Shown: in pieces, positions 1-10,139 of the stretch
Position numbering within the stretch: the first letter of the stretch is position 1
Layout: every line of letters begins with the position of its first letter
DNA from: Sipunculus nudus
Taxonomy: Eukaryota > Annelida > Sipuncula > Golfingiida > Sipunculidae
Direction: 5' to 3'
Assembly (NCBI GenBank): GCA_026874595.1
Contig: CM049318.1
Location: forward strand, 61,664,250-61,728,249
Length of the DNA: 64,000 bases
Notes under the pieces: model-generated
Seen by the model: the letters and a program-made list of their open reading frames with translations, nothing else
What the model was told of the DNA's origin: nothing
Databases searched by the model: none
Position numbers and translations under genes: made by a program

Positions 1-83
1 AGTACGCTAATCTTTACGCAACCACGCTCAACAATAGAAGTTCTGATTAAATGATACAACTAGCTAGAACACAAGCGACTACG

Positions 84-953
84 TGTATCCGCCAAAATCA
101 GAGTGATACGGGTGAAGTGAGGCATGGATTGAGTGGCAATGGGAAACAGTCATATGCGTTGCATATTAGCACAGATGTGTGCATCGTTAACGTGAATGTT
201 GTTGGCGCCACCGGCCATAAAATCGAGAAGGCTATCCAAGATGTATACATATGCAAAATTTTGAAAGATATGTCAAACCGCTGCCGAGATTATTATGAGT
301 GCTTTTTCCCACGGCAGACAAATAGATGGACGCTGTGCAAAAATGGTTGCAGGTGGCGCCATCAGTATTGCCTATAATAAAGAGCTATGTGATATCTATA
401 GATTATACACATGCAAAATTTCAGGAAGATACGTCAAACCAGTCCTGAGATGTTAGCATGGATGTCTGCAGCGTAAACGTAAATGTAGGTGGCGCCACCC
501 GTCATTAAATCATGAAAGCTATTGAGGATGAATACACATATAAAATTTCAGACGGATAAGTCCAACCACTGCAGAGATACGAGTGATTTTAACAGGCAGA
601 CAAACAGATGTACGCTGTGCAAAAATGGTTGCAGGTGGCCTCGCCATTTTTTGGTATGATATAAAGCTATCCAAGAGCTACACTGGTGCAGATTTTAAGC
701 CCAATTAGTCAAACGAGTCCGAAGATATGTGGGTTAATGCGTGAAAACAGATGCACAGATGGACGCACTGCAGACAGGAAAGGTCAGAGGTCAATGCAAA
801 ATGGTTAGGCACCAGTTCACATGTGACCCGACAATGGGGCAAAGTTTTGGAAAAATTGGTCCAGTGGTCTCAAATGAGTTCTCAGGAAACGAATGCAGCG
901 GCAGAACTGGTCAAAAACATATTATCTGCAGAACTTTGTTTTGGTGGATACAA
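84..953. mobile_element. TIR element with GGTGGCGCCACC-containing repeats, diverged copy 1
   Basis: The left end TGTATCCGCCAAAATCAGAG is the inverse of the right end (CTTTGTTTTGGTGGATACA). Between them lie about two diverged units of the 280-bp repeat seen in full at 7634-9192, including the ACGCTGTGCAAAAATGGTTG stretches near 330 and 613 (spacing about 282). The right arm contains GTCAGAGGTCAA and TTCACATGTGACCCGA, also found in copy 2. No coding capacity is seen, so this is a non-autonomous element. Confidence 0.7.
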
Positions 954-1985
954 TTTTTAAAACCATTTCATTGTGAATACACATGTTATTTTACAGTGAC
1001 TAACAGTGAGAATTAAAAGGAACATGAATGCAATATAACATAGGTTCAACAGTCAAAATATTTTGTGGCACAAATACATCTGATAACATCTCTCAAGGAG
1101 CACACATGGTTAACACGAATAAACTGGAAACTATGAGTGATCTAAAGGTCACTACGGTAACACTACATTCAGTGGCACCCAGAGACACCTACTTTTATTT
1201 ATTCATATCTTTTCATAAATTGGCAGTGTAATATGATATGCATTAAAATAATAAGCCAAAATTAACTACGACACAAATAGCGTACCTTGCAAAAAGGAAT
1301 GTTATTCATCTGTTAATATGGTAACAGAGGCAAGGCCATTGATCACATGCCTAATAGTAATGTGAGATAGAAGCTGATTTGTTGTCAGTGTCATTTAGTT
1401 GACCCAGAAGTGGGGGGTGGGGGCCCGTTGAGCTGTATCATCTCTCATTTTACCTATTTCTATTTAATTTTTTAGATATCTTTCCATAGCAATTAATCTA
1501 TCAATTTATCCACAGTTTATTACATTCCAATACGAGTAGAGAAATACATTTATGATGTACACAGGTTGTACTGAAACCACACGTTACAACGTTGTCCTTG
1601 CTTATTCTTGATAAATAAAAAAAAAAACATGTTGATAGAGTACAAAATTCTAATGAGTAGATATTTTGGCTCTTTATGAATGGTTTTTGGTTCTCACATC
1701 TTCATACTACAAAGCCTGTGGCAGCTACGCCTTGCAGACCTTAATTCAGCAAGCCACTTTGGTATCTATTTCATGAATAATGAATAAGAGATTCAACCAA
1801 TCAAATGACTTGTGTGAACTTGTTTTACATTGCTTTTTGGAGCTAGTACTAGACCAAACATTGAGCATTGCTGGGAAGGTACTGAGAATTTGACCAATCA
1901 ATTTGTACCATTTCTGGGATGTGTCCTTGTTCACACAGGGTGTAAACAATGTATTCCGGACTGAACACTTGTACGCTTGTTCATT
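954..1985. other. Non-coding interval, no recognisable feature
   Basis: AT-rich sequence with a G-run near 1411-1422. I see no exon with convincing splice sites and no repeat with a partner in the window. Confidence 0.5.
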
Positions 1986-1989
1986 GCCC

Positions 1990-2380
1990 CCTCAGGAGGG
2001 TATGCGTTCATGTGTGTGTTTGTGTGCATGTTTGTTCACAATAAACTCAAGCAATCATGAACAGAATCCAATGAAATTTTCATCTCACCTCAGGAATGGG
2101 CCTATGAAGAATTGATTAAATTTTGGTGTGGGCCCGGCTCATGATAAGAATCCAGGAAGGACTTCCAGGAATATTCACAAATGTGCAGTCACATATGCAG
2201 AACTGAACATGGGGAAAAAATGGACTGAATTAGTGAATGCAAACACTTGTTTTGGAACCTCTGCACCAATGAACCTGTGGAATATGGGTCAATAAGTGAA
2301 TGAAAACATGGGTTTCGTAGTACCCCACATTAAGGACAGCCCACATGGCTAAGAATGCATATTTCTAGTTATTCATTAAA
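1990..2380 (+). repeat. Dispersed repeat, copy 1
   Basis: The phrases GAATATTCACAAATG, GAACCTGTGGAATATGGGTC and GAATGCATATTTCTAGTT recur in the same order at about 39380-39760, and part recurs near 30340-30490. This is a diverged interspersed repeat without coding capacity. Confidence 0.6.
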
Positions 2381-2657
2381 CAGACACCAGAATCTGAATC
2401 AAGGTTTGTGTAAGCTTAGCTGCCACAGTCTTGATAGTCACACATTCAGATCCAAATGCAGAATTTGAAACTGCACGTTTTTAAGCAAGAAAGATGATAA
2501 ACTAGGATAACTACAGCCTACATTATGCCTTTCACAAGAAAGAAGACCATTAAAGAAGGCACAATATTAAAAGATGACATAGCAATAAATTGCATGTATA
2601 TTAAACAAAATGGAAATGTATTGCAGTGTAAATGTTGAAGGCATCTTCTCCATATCC

Positions 2658-2740
2658 TTAGACCTGCTTGTGTACCAGGTCACCAAAGGACGCCAATGTC
2701 CTTGATGCTCCAGTCTGGCTTGGCCGAGGTGATGAGACAG
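2658..2740 (-). CDS. tmie: TMIE-like gene, probable terminal exon 5 with stop
   Basis: After a pyrimidine-rich acceptor (TTTCTGTATTTTAAG) the phase-1 frame reads AVSSPRPSQTGASRTLASFG, then DLVHKQV and a TAA stop. Two bases complete the split codon and 26 sense codons plus the stop follow (83 nt). The serine/proline/threonine content continues the character of exon 4, and an immediate stop suits a terminal exon. The full conceptual protein would be about 170-175 residues, close to vertebrate TMIE (about 150). No cytosolic poly-lysine tract like that of mammalian TMIE is visible. The 3' UTR and polyA site were not located with confidence. The call is inference from phase and splice signals. Confidence 0.5.
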
Positions 2741-2966
2741 CTTAAAATACAGAAAGACAAAGTTGTTCTTCATTGTGAAATTAAGACATTATTTCTATAT
2801 GATTTTCTTAAGGATAAACCAAACATTTTGTAAAAAGGAAAACAAGTCTGGTTTCACATTCCTTATAAGGCATACAGCCTGACCATACACCATGTGCCTG
2901 AAAATGTGCACCCCCCAATTATACACCACCTACCTGATAAAGCCCTGCAATACATCCAATCATATA

Positions 2967-3125
2967 CAGTGGAACCTGTCTTAATGACCACCTGTCTATT
3001 AAGACCACCCTGGAGTGAACCAAACAGATTCATATAAGTTATGACTGACCTGTCTAATAAGACTAACTGTGAATCAAGACCATTTTGGTCCGTCCCACAG
3101 GTGGTCTTTAATGCAGGGTTCATTG
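2967..3125. mobile_element. Tc1/mariner (pogo/Tigger-like) MITE with TA target duplication
   Basis: A 159-bp element begins CAGTGGAACCTGTCTTAATG and ends with an imperfect inverse, flanked by TA on both sides (2965-2966 and 3126-3127). The arms share the (T/A)AA(T/G)ACCACCTG core. TIR form, size and TA duplication fit a mariner-superfamily MITE. It lies just upstream of the proposed last TMIE exon, in intron 4. Confidence 0.75.
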
Positions 3126-3509
3126 TACCACCTTTGGCAATACAAAATATAAATTATTGTTCTATGGACTCATCCCTGTTTTTGCAAATGAAGACCAGGT
3201 CACTGATAATAATGCTTATTTATGCTGAAGCACTAATTCATTAAAACAAGGCCAACAGGCCTAATGGGAACCTGTGCAAAGTTTGAAAATATGAATGGAG
3301 GTTTATTTTTTAAATTTAATATTGATCCTCTTATGTCCTGCATATTTACCTTAGTCATTAGGATTTCAGCAAAATGGATGTTTCGGACCTACAAGTTTCC
3401 AACTAGGACATTTTTAAACTAAGATGTATCAGTCAGTGTATTTTGGATATGTTCTTTTTGCCAGGAAGGATTATTGGGACAGGTGAAACGGACATTTGGC
3501 AGCATAGTT

Positions 3510-3725
3510 TCCGAGAAGAACATTTTTTAATGTTTTTTAGCTTCTTCCCTATAAAATCTAAGAAAATGCAGTGAGCCAAGAAATAAGCAAAATCCAACAG
3601 AATTTTTTAGATGACAAGTTTTTTGCAAAAAAATTGGTGATGCTAGCTCCTTGCCCTTTTTGAGATAGCTATGACGCATGACAGACGACGGAAGACAGAC
3701 GACGCCACACCATTGCATAAGCTCA
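3510..3725 (+). repeat. Dispersed repeat, copy A
   Basis: The series TTAGCTTCTTCCCTATAAAA, GAAAATGCAG, TTGGTGATGCTAGCTCCTTG, ATAGCTATG and CATAAGCTCACAG occurs again in the same order at 4380-4612. The two are diverged direct copies about 870 bp apart. Confidence 0.65.
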
Positions 3726-4379
3726 CAGATTCGCTAAAAATGCAAACCATGTTTTTTCAAACAGTTGAAAGATGGAGTTCCATTAGTTCTAATCTGAGCA
3801 TTCTGCGTCTAGACAGAGCCAGGTCAGTTGCCATTGTGATGTCTGGACCCCACCTGGTTGTACTGAGTGACCTCCTGACTTGGCTGCTGAAACTAAGCAT
3901 GTTGTCAAATCTGTTTTCAAACACAGAAAGCCTTTTTCAATGGGCTACACTGCTTTTTTTAAAGCTGCATTTACCCAATCTATTCTTATAAAACCAGCAG
4001 AACCCTACCATAGAATAATTCTTGTAAAGTTTAAACCAATCATCTTAACTGTTTCATCATAAAACAGTGTATAAGCTAGAAGAGTCTAAAATTACATTTA
4101 CGCTTGTAAAAAAACCGATCAATGTAGGTGGCGCCACCTATACCTCAATTTCAGATGTGACATATGTGATAAACATTGGCATAAAATTTGGTGATAATAG
4201 CTCTAGCCGTTTCTGAGATTTTAATTTTAGTGTGCTTTTTTGAACAGATGACCGAGTTCAACCTCCTGTAACTCGGCCAAAAATCTCCGAACTTGAACCA
4301 TTCGAACAATTTGAGGAAGATCGTTCTAGGGATCATTTCTGTGAAATATTGGTCAATTTTGCTGGACAGTTTCGGAGAA

Positions 4380-4612
4380 GAAGATTTTTAAAGCTTTTTT
4401 TAGCTTTTTCCCTATAAAATCTCAGAAAATGCAGTTAGCAAAAAAATAAACAAAATCAGATAGAGTTTTATAGATGACTGATCATTTGCAAAAAATTTGG
4501 TGGTGCTTGCTCCTGCCATTTTTGATATAGCTATGGTTAACGTACAGACAACTCACGATGCACAGACGCATGACGGACGAAGCTGCACCATCTCATAAGC
4601 TCACAGGTTTGC
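4380..4612 (+). repeat. Dispersed repeat, copy B
   Basis: Diverged direct copy of 3510-3725, ending in the same CATAAGCTCACAG. The upstream part also carries a lone AGGTGGCGCCACCT palindrome at about 4127-4140, linking it loosely to the satellite-bearing TIR elements. Confidence 0.65.
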
Positions 4613-5173
4613 TAAAAAAGATTCTAAAGGTATGGAAAATGGACTAAATTTTGTGTTGGTCATATACACCAGGTCAACAATTGATGCAAGCTTATGTAAT
4701 TTCTTAACAAGCTGAGAGAATTCTAAATATTGTGTCTTGATGGCGAAAAAAAAAGAAAAGAAATTTGCTTGCTCACACCATATATTTTGTTTCCAGAGTC
4801 TGCAGAACAATAAATTTTGTGTGTGGATTTACCAATAAATCACATGATCTACAGGCCAGTCATAACCTACTTAGTTCCTGAGTGGGATGGGTGACAGACA
4901 AAAGCCCACCAAGACAAAAGCCTACTCCTGTTAGTGCAGAGTGGGAAAAAAGCCCACAGTTGACTTAAATATAAAATTAAATGATTTTTTTTACAAATAT
5001 ATTGGTTTTTCTGCTATTTATTTCTACTTCAAAATGTATATAACATTCTCTTATACTAGTAGTATGTATTATATCTATGTTTATGTGCACATGTTAATGC
5101 ACATGTATGCACACATCTGTTGTTTATTTCTCAGCAGCTTGATATAACAATTTAGTACCAGCATTTATGTGTT

Positions 5174-5179
<6 letters not shown>

Positions 5180-5212
<33 letters not shown>
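5180..5212. repeat. (TA)n microsatellite
   Basis: Uninterrupted TA repeats directly abutting the left edge of the LTR at 5213-5357. The matching run on the other side (5358-5405) suggests the LTR inserted into one (TA)n tract. Confidence 0.95.
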
Positions 5213-5214
<2 letters not shown>

Positions 5215-5353
5215 ATACAAAGACACATTGCTCAGGGGAAAACATTGCGCCAATCCGGGATCCGATGGCGCACAAGTCCAGCGTACCAACGACTTCGCTA
5301 GCAAAGCAAGCTTCACAAGGGAGACATTTCGGTCCGCTTTTATTTCACCCCGT

Positions 5354-5357
<4 letters not shown>
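5213..5357 (-). mobile_element. Solo LTR of the miniature tRNA-like LTR element family
   Basis: On the minus strand it runs from TGTTACGGGGTGA to TCTTTGTATCA, so it has TG...CA ends. It aligns along most of its length with the complete 3' LTR at 51731-51887: shared GCGGACC/CCGGACC, CTTGCTTT, CTAGCGAAG, TGTGCGCCA, ATCCCGGAT and CCCCTGA blocks. The A-box-like TAGCGAAGTCGTTGG is present, but the B-box region is deleted. No primer binding site adjoins either edge, so it is a solo copy. Confidence 0.7.

Positions 5358-5405
<48 letters not shown>
5358..5405. repeat. (TA)n microsatellite
   Basis: TA repeats immediately right of the solo LTR; see 5180-5212. Confidence 0.95.
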
Positions 5406-5408
<3 letters not shown>

Positions 5409-5554
5409 ATTATGATTTTTTTTAATAATTCAACGGACATATGTAAAATATATATATGTAGTATTTATTCAATCACATACATGAGTTCATCAAGGACTGT
5501 ACACGGTATATTATCTAGTTGCACATGTTACTTATTGGCACAAATAAGACTTAC

Positions 5555-5674
5555 CTAATGGATGAGGGAGCCCTCGTGCCACCATGGCAGATGGGTGGCT
5601 GGCTAGTGGCACCTCCTTGTGGTGGGTGGAGGGCAGCGGCGGTGAACGAGGCTCGCACAACATCTCCTGGGAGC
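5555..5674 (-). CDS. tmie: TMIE-like gene, probable exon 4 (proline/serine-rich cytosolic tail)
   Basis: The exon is open for 40 codons in the frame handed over by exon 3 (phase 1 in, phase 1 out). It reads GSQEMLCEPRSPPLPSTHHK, then EVPLASHPSAMVARGLPHPL, and ends at a consensus GTAAGT donor. The base composition is clearly more GC-rich than the surroundings, as expected for coding sequence. The C-terminal tail of TMIE is poorly conserved between phyla, so the sequence cannot confirm the family; the support is phase, strand, donor quality and composition. The acceptor (TTTGAAG) has a weak pyrimidine tract. A CCCAG seven bases further in would put a different frame through the exon, so the frame is moderately uncertain. 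Confidence 0.6.
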
Positions 5675-6070
5675 CTTCAAATATCAAATTACCAGTAATG
5701 CATAATATTAAAAATTATACATGAAAGTTATCAATGTCACATAACTAGCCTAACCATCAACTCTATATATGTGACCTTAATTGCATATTCATTCAATAAT
5801 AACTAGATGGGCCTCCCTATAGTTTTGGAACACTTCCAAGATTTTGGTAGGAACATTTCACGAGTCGCATTTCACGAATATACACTAGGTTGTTCAAAGT
5901 TACAACGTACTCAAATAATTTTTATTCCAGCTGATTTCACCTTGATGATCCTGGTCAAGGTAAACAGTTTTAGAACTCCTCATTGAACTTGGTTGAAACA
6001 ATCAGTGTTTCAATTTTGAGGGGTGCTTCAAAAATGCAATAATTAAAAAGTTATTTGGTTAAAAAAAAAT

Positions 6071-6315
6071 TTCTATTTCAGCCTATTTGACCTTGATGAG
6101 GAAGGTCAAGGTAACCAGTTTTAAAACTAAAATTTCTATTTCAGCCTATTTGACCTTGATGAGGAAGGTCAAGGTAACCAGTTTTAAAACTAAAATTTCT
6201 ATTTCAGCCTATTTGACCTTGATGAGGAAGGTCAAGGTAACCAGTTTTAAAACTAAAATTTCTATTTCAGCCTATTTGACCTTGATGAGGAAGGTCAAGG
6301 TAACCAGTTTTAGAA
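6071..6315. repeat. 63-bp tandem repeat, about 3.9 copies
   Basis: Near-identical 63-bp units (starts near 6071, 6134, 6197, 6260). Each holds the inverted pair TTGACCTT / AAGGTCAA separated by 7 bases. Because 63 is a multiple of 3 the array is open in one frame, but that frame is an artefact of the repeat, not a gene. Confidence 0.9.
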
Positions 6316-6399
6316 CTTGTCTGAGATTTTGGTAGAAACAATTTAAATTTCAAATTTTATGAAAAATAATTGTATTATTCAAAAGTTATTGTGTTCACA

Positions 6400-7100
6400 A
6401 GAAATGACACAGACATTGAAGCGGAAGACGACAGACCAAACACTTTATGTCCCCCACCCCCTCCATGGGAGAGGAGACATATAATCATGAGGGGAGCAGT
6501 TACGAGCAATCAATCAAGTTACCTTTAGCATTGCAAACAGTCAATCACCTGACAAGTGCTGTTTAGGGAATTCTCCCAAACAGGACTCATGTAGTCTGCA
6601 CTAGTACCCATGTCTAGATGTTTTCCAGGATATTTTTTATACAAAGGAGACAGTATAAGAAGTTCTACATCCCTGACCTATGACCTTGGCCTTTTGCCCA
6701 CATTTCAGTTGGATTCTTTCTAGAGTGATGGGTTACTACTAACCACTTAAAACTGGAGTAATCACTTGGCAACCAATGTGTGAATAACTCTGACCTCCAA
6801 CCTTTAACCTCCTGACCAGCTGACCCTAAAATCATTCAGTTATTTCTTCAAGCAAAAAGACCCATAAATTTGAAGACAGACAGAAGGATGAGGGATAAAG
6901 TCAGCTGAGCTAATAAAAATGTCAATTAACTATTTGTATACCTCTGCTAAGGTTATGTTTGTACTCCTGTCTGATGGTTTACATGTTGGTTTGTCTATCA
7001 GACAAATTCTGCAATACTACTGATCAAATTTCCACCAAACTTGATTGAGGCCTCAAAACGTTTAAGAGCATATTCAGTAACAGGGGTGGTTCAAGGACTG
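6400..7100. other. TMIE intron sequence, no recognised feature
   Basis: Low-complexity AT-rich intronic sequence with scattered GACCT/GACCTTTGACC-like words and phrases found in other invertebrate-type interspersed repeats. Nothing specific can be supported. Confidence 0.5.
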
Positions 7101-7159
7101 CTTTACCTTGACAAATGTAAGCGTTCTACTGGGTGCCATTTGCATTTATGAACACTGAC

Positions 7160-7291
7160 CTCTTGAAGGTTGTTGCTGTGAACTTTTCTGTTCTTTATAT
7201 CGCTGTAGCATCCTTTTCTTCTCGTGGTCATTATCAATCTCCTGCTTTGTGCGTGGGATCCGGCAGTTGAAAATGCAGCACAGTACAATCA
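7160..7291 (-). CDS. tmie: TMIE-like gene, exon 3 (end of TM and cytosolic signature)
   Basis: After a CTTTCAG acceptor the exon completes a Val codon and reads VIVLCCIFNCRIPRTKQEID, then NDHEKKRMLQRYKEQKSSQQ and QPSR, ending with one base (phase 1) at a GTCAGT donor. LCCIFNCRIPRTKQEI is nearly the vertebrate TMIE signature LCCVFNCRVPRTRKEI, which directly follows the second helix. It is the most diagnostic part of the family and contains the paired cysteines and the basic PRT(R/K)xEI stretch. Length 132 nt = 2 + 43 codons + 1. The region after EID is charged and helical, as in the family (human EARYLQRKAAK...). No frameshift or missing key residue is seen, so the gene looks functional here. 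Confidence 0.92.
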
Positions 7292-7311
7292 CTGAAAGTG
7301 AGGAAAAGAAC

Positions 7312-7450
7312 ATACTATTATTAATATTATTATTAATTTTATTATTCTTATTATTATTACACCATATCTATATAGCACTCTTTTCATCCAAAGAGTGTTC
7401 AAAAGTGCTTTACAATGTACACTTTTTACATAACAATAAACATAAACATA
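7312..7450 (-). repeat. LINE-type 3' tail fragment
   Basis: An ATT-rich run is followed by TATATAGCACTCTTTTCATC and AAAGTGCTTTACAATG. This resembles the conserved 3' tail found in CR1-like LINEs and the SINEs that borrow it. The remnant reverse transcriptase in the same orientation lies at 9281-9660, on the other side of the inserted satellite element. Confidence 0.45.
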
Positions 7451-7480
7451 TATAACTGATTATCAAAATACAATTATACA

Positions 7481-7566
7481 ATGACTGAATCTTATGAAGA
7501 ATAAACTAATTAAAAAGAAAAATACTGAATCTTATGCAGAATAAACTAATTAAAAAGAAAAATACT
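7481..7566. repeat. 41-bp tandem duplication
   Basis: Two almost identical units (ACTGAATCTTATG(A/C)AGAA, then TAAACTAATTAAAAAGAAAA) side by side. Confidence 0.85.
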
Positions 7567-7633
7567 AAGAGATTACAAGAACTTTTGACAAAACAAGAGT
7601 GAACTAGAATACGGGAAGTCGACAAGCGACTAC

Positions 7634-9192
7634 TTGTATCCGCCTAAATCAGAGTGGAACGGGTGAAGTGTTGCATATTAGCATGGATATTTTATCCCAT
7701 GGCAGACAAACAGATGGGAGCTGTGCAAACATGGCTGCAGGTGGCGCCACCAGTTTTGCGTATGATAAAGAGCTATGTGAGATTAATACACATGCAAAAT
7801 TTTGGCCCAATCGGTCAAACGGTTCCCTAGATATGAGCTTGGATGTCTGCAGCGTAAACTTGATTGTAGGAGGCGCCACCTGTCATAAAATCAGAAAAGC
7901 TATCCAGGATGTATAAGCATGCCGAATTTCAGGTGAATTAGTCAAACCACTGCAGAAATATGAGTGATTTTAACCCAAGGCAGAAGAACAGATGGACACT
8001 GTGCAAACATGGTTGCAGGTGGTGCCACCATTTTCGGTGTATGTTATAAAGCTCTCCAAGGGCTACATTTGTGCAAAAAAATTTTCCTGATCGGTCAAAC
8101 GGTTCCTGAGATATGAGCTTGGATGTCTGCAGCGTAAACGTGAATGTAGGTGGCGCCACCTGTCATAAAATCATAAAAGCTATCCAGGATGTATACGCAT
8201 GCCAAATTTCAGGTGAATTAGTCAAGTCACTGCAGAGATATGAGTGATTTTAACCCAAGGCAGACAAACAGATGGACACTGTGCAAACATGGTTGCAGGT
8301 AGCGCCACCATTTTTGGTGTATGTTATAAAGCTCTCCAAGGGCTACATTTGTGCAAAAGAATTTTCCTGATCGGTCAAACGGTTCCCGAGATATGACTTT
8401 TGATGTCTGCAGCGTAAACGTGAATGTAGGTGGCGCCACCTGTCATAAAATCAGAAAAGCTATCCAGGATGTATACGCATGCCCAATTTCAGGTGAATTA
8501 GTCAAGTCACTGCAGAGATATGAGTGATTTTAACCCAAGGCAGACGAACAGATGGACACTGTGCAAACATGGTTGCAGGTAGCGCCACCATTTTTGGTGT
8601 ATGTTATAAAGCTCTCCAAGGGCTACATTTGTGCAAAAGAATTTTCCTGATCAGTCAAACGGTTCCCGAGATATGAGCTTTGATGTCTGCAGCGTAAACG
8701 TGAATGTAGGTGGCGCCACCTGTCATAAAATCAGAAAAGCTATCCAGGATGTTTACGCATGCCCAATTTCAGGTGAATTAGTCAAGTCACTGCAGAGATA
8801 TGAGTGATTTTAACCCAAGGCAGACGAACAGATGGACACTGTGCAAACATGGTTGCAGGTGGCGCCACCATTTTTGGTGTATGTTATAAAGCTCTCCGAG
8901 GGCTACATTTGTGCAAAAAAATTTTCCTGATCGGTCAAACGGTTCCCGAGATATGTGGGTTTATGTGTGGAAACAGACGCACAAACGGACGCAGAGCGCA
9001 AAGGAAAGGTCAGAGGTCAAAACAAAATCGGGGCGCAGCAGTTCACATGTGACCCGAACATAATCCCGGGTTTCGGAAAATTCCACCCAGCGGTTACGGA
9101 GGAGTTCTCCGGACACCTACGCGGCGGCGGCGGCGGCGGCGGCGGCCAGCTGAAAACATAGTATCCGCAAAACTCTGTTTTGGCGGATACAA
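7634..9192. mobile_element. TIR element carrying a 280-bp satellite array, copy 2
   Basis: The ends are inverted: TTGTATCCGCCTAAATCAGA on the left, and TCTGTTTTGGCGGATACAA on the right. Inside, units start TAACCCAAGGCAGA at 7971, 8251, 8531 and 8811, an exact 280-bp period. The 14-bp perfect palindrome AGGTGGCGCCACCT sits at 8148, 8428 and 8708. A short (GGC)n run lies near 9120-9147. There is no transposase frame, so it is non-autonomous. A diverged relative is at 84-953. Confidence 0.85.
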
Positions 9193-9280
9193 TAATACAA
9201 CAAGGAATTAAGAAAACTGGTAGTAGTAAAAAGTTAAAAATTGTGTAAAAAACTGTGAAGCACTGCAGCTAATGTGTAGG

Positions 9281-9660
9281 TTACAAAGTTGAGCTTAAAA
9301 ATAGGTGTTTAGTAACTTCTAGAAAGTGCTTTGCTTCTGTAATGCTAGGAAGTTTGTGCAACAGCTCTGGTACAACATAACTAGAACACCTTTCTCCACA
9401 GGCTTTGATCTCTGTTTTAGGTTTTGCTAATATTAAATATTTTTCTGAACGAAATGATCTAGTTGGGCTAAATATATCAAATAGGTCTCTGAAACATTTT
9501 GGTGACAGACCATTCAAGGTATTATAGGTATGAACCAAGTTTGAATTGTATTCTGTAACATATAGGGAGTCAGTGTAAGTTTGCTAAAATAGGGGTTATG
9601 TGACAGTAACAGGCTGTTCTTGTGACTATACATGTGACTGTGTTCATACCTGTCCCACAG
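9281..9660 (-). pseudogene. LINE reverse transcriptase C-terminal fragment (broken)
   Basis: The minus-strand frame ending near 9281 reads YNTLNGLSPKCFRDLFDIFS, PTRSFRSEKYL and so on. This is the familiar region just after the polymerase core of CR1/RTE-like non-LTR retrotransposons (Y-x-x-LNGLAPxYLxDLF...P-x-R-x-LRS). Upstream, the adjoining motif TRTACYCHITPILANLH is followed by a stop where the family has Trp (LHWLP), then LPICYRIQFK, and a frameshift leads into YNTLNG. The fragment therefore has at least one nonsense change and one frameshift, and it is dead. Confidence 0.75.
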
Positions 9661-9829
9661 ATCCAGAAAGCAATTACACTTTTCCAACGAGTGACCCATG
9701 GGTCATGACGCTCAGCTGACTGACATTTTGACAATATATCCTTGCACAGGCAACTAATTATGATAATGTAGGTGGCATCATCATTCATGCATATTAGCTA
9801 AAGTTCATCAAGACCAATAAGCAGATCAA

Positions 9830-10125
9830 ATTTAATAACAAGCCATCCAGTCTTTCCTGAGATATCTGGTAATTTGTATATACTTGTTACAATATTCCTG
9901 GGGTGCTCAAACATGCCCCATCACTCTGAGAACATAGGTCACAGTGACCTTATTTCAGGTTTCTGAGGAAAACTTTTGAGGACCTCTCAGGATGCAGAGG
10001 TTCATGATTCTAGGCTTTTTGGTTACGATTTGTGCCCTGTTAACAGCCCGCCGAATGGCAGGACAAAGCATGATCACTATAGCTCAGATGACTTTCAGTC
10101 AACTGATCTAAGAAATGCTTAAAAA
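9830..10125 (+). repeat. Dispersed repeat ending GCTCAGATGACTTTCAGTCA
   Basis: Blocks such as GGTCACAGTGACCTTATTTC, GGATGCAGAGGTTCATGATT and the terminal GCTCAGATGACTTTCAGTCA recur in 11365-12395 and 27120-28915. This is an old interspersed family with internal tandem structure. Confidence 0.6.
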
Positions 10126-10139
10126 TTAAAAAAAAAAAA

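Noticed and set aside
5213-5357. Plain tRNA-derived SINE
   Set aside because: A- and B-box-like motifs suggested a SINE at first. The TG...CA ends, and the related copy sitting next to a primer binding site and purine tract, favour an LTR. A SINE origin of the LTR sequence remains possible.
6087-6335. 82-codon frame with a repeated MTLMRKVKVTSFKTKISISAY unit-like pattern
   Set aside because: It is generated by the 63-bp tandem repeat; nothing else suggests coding.
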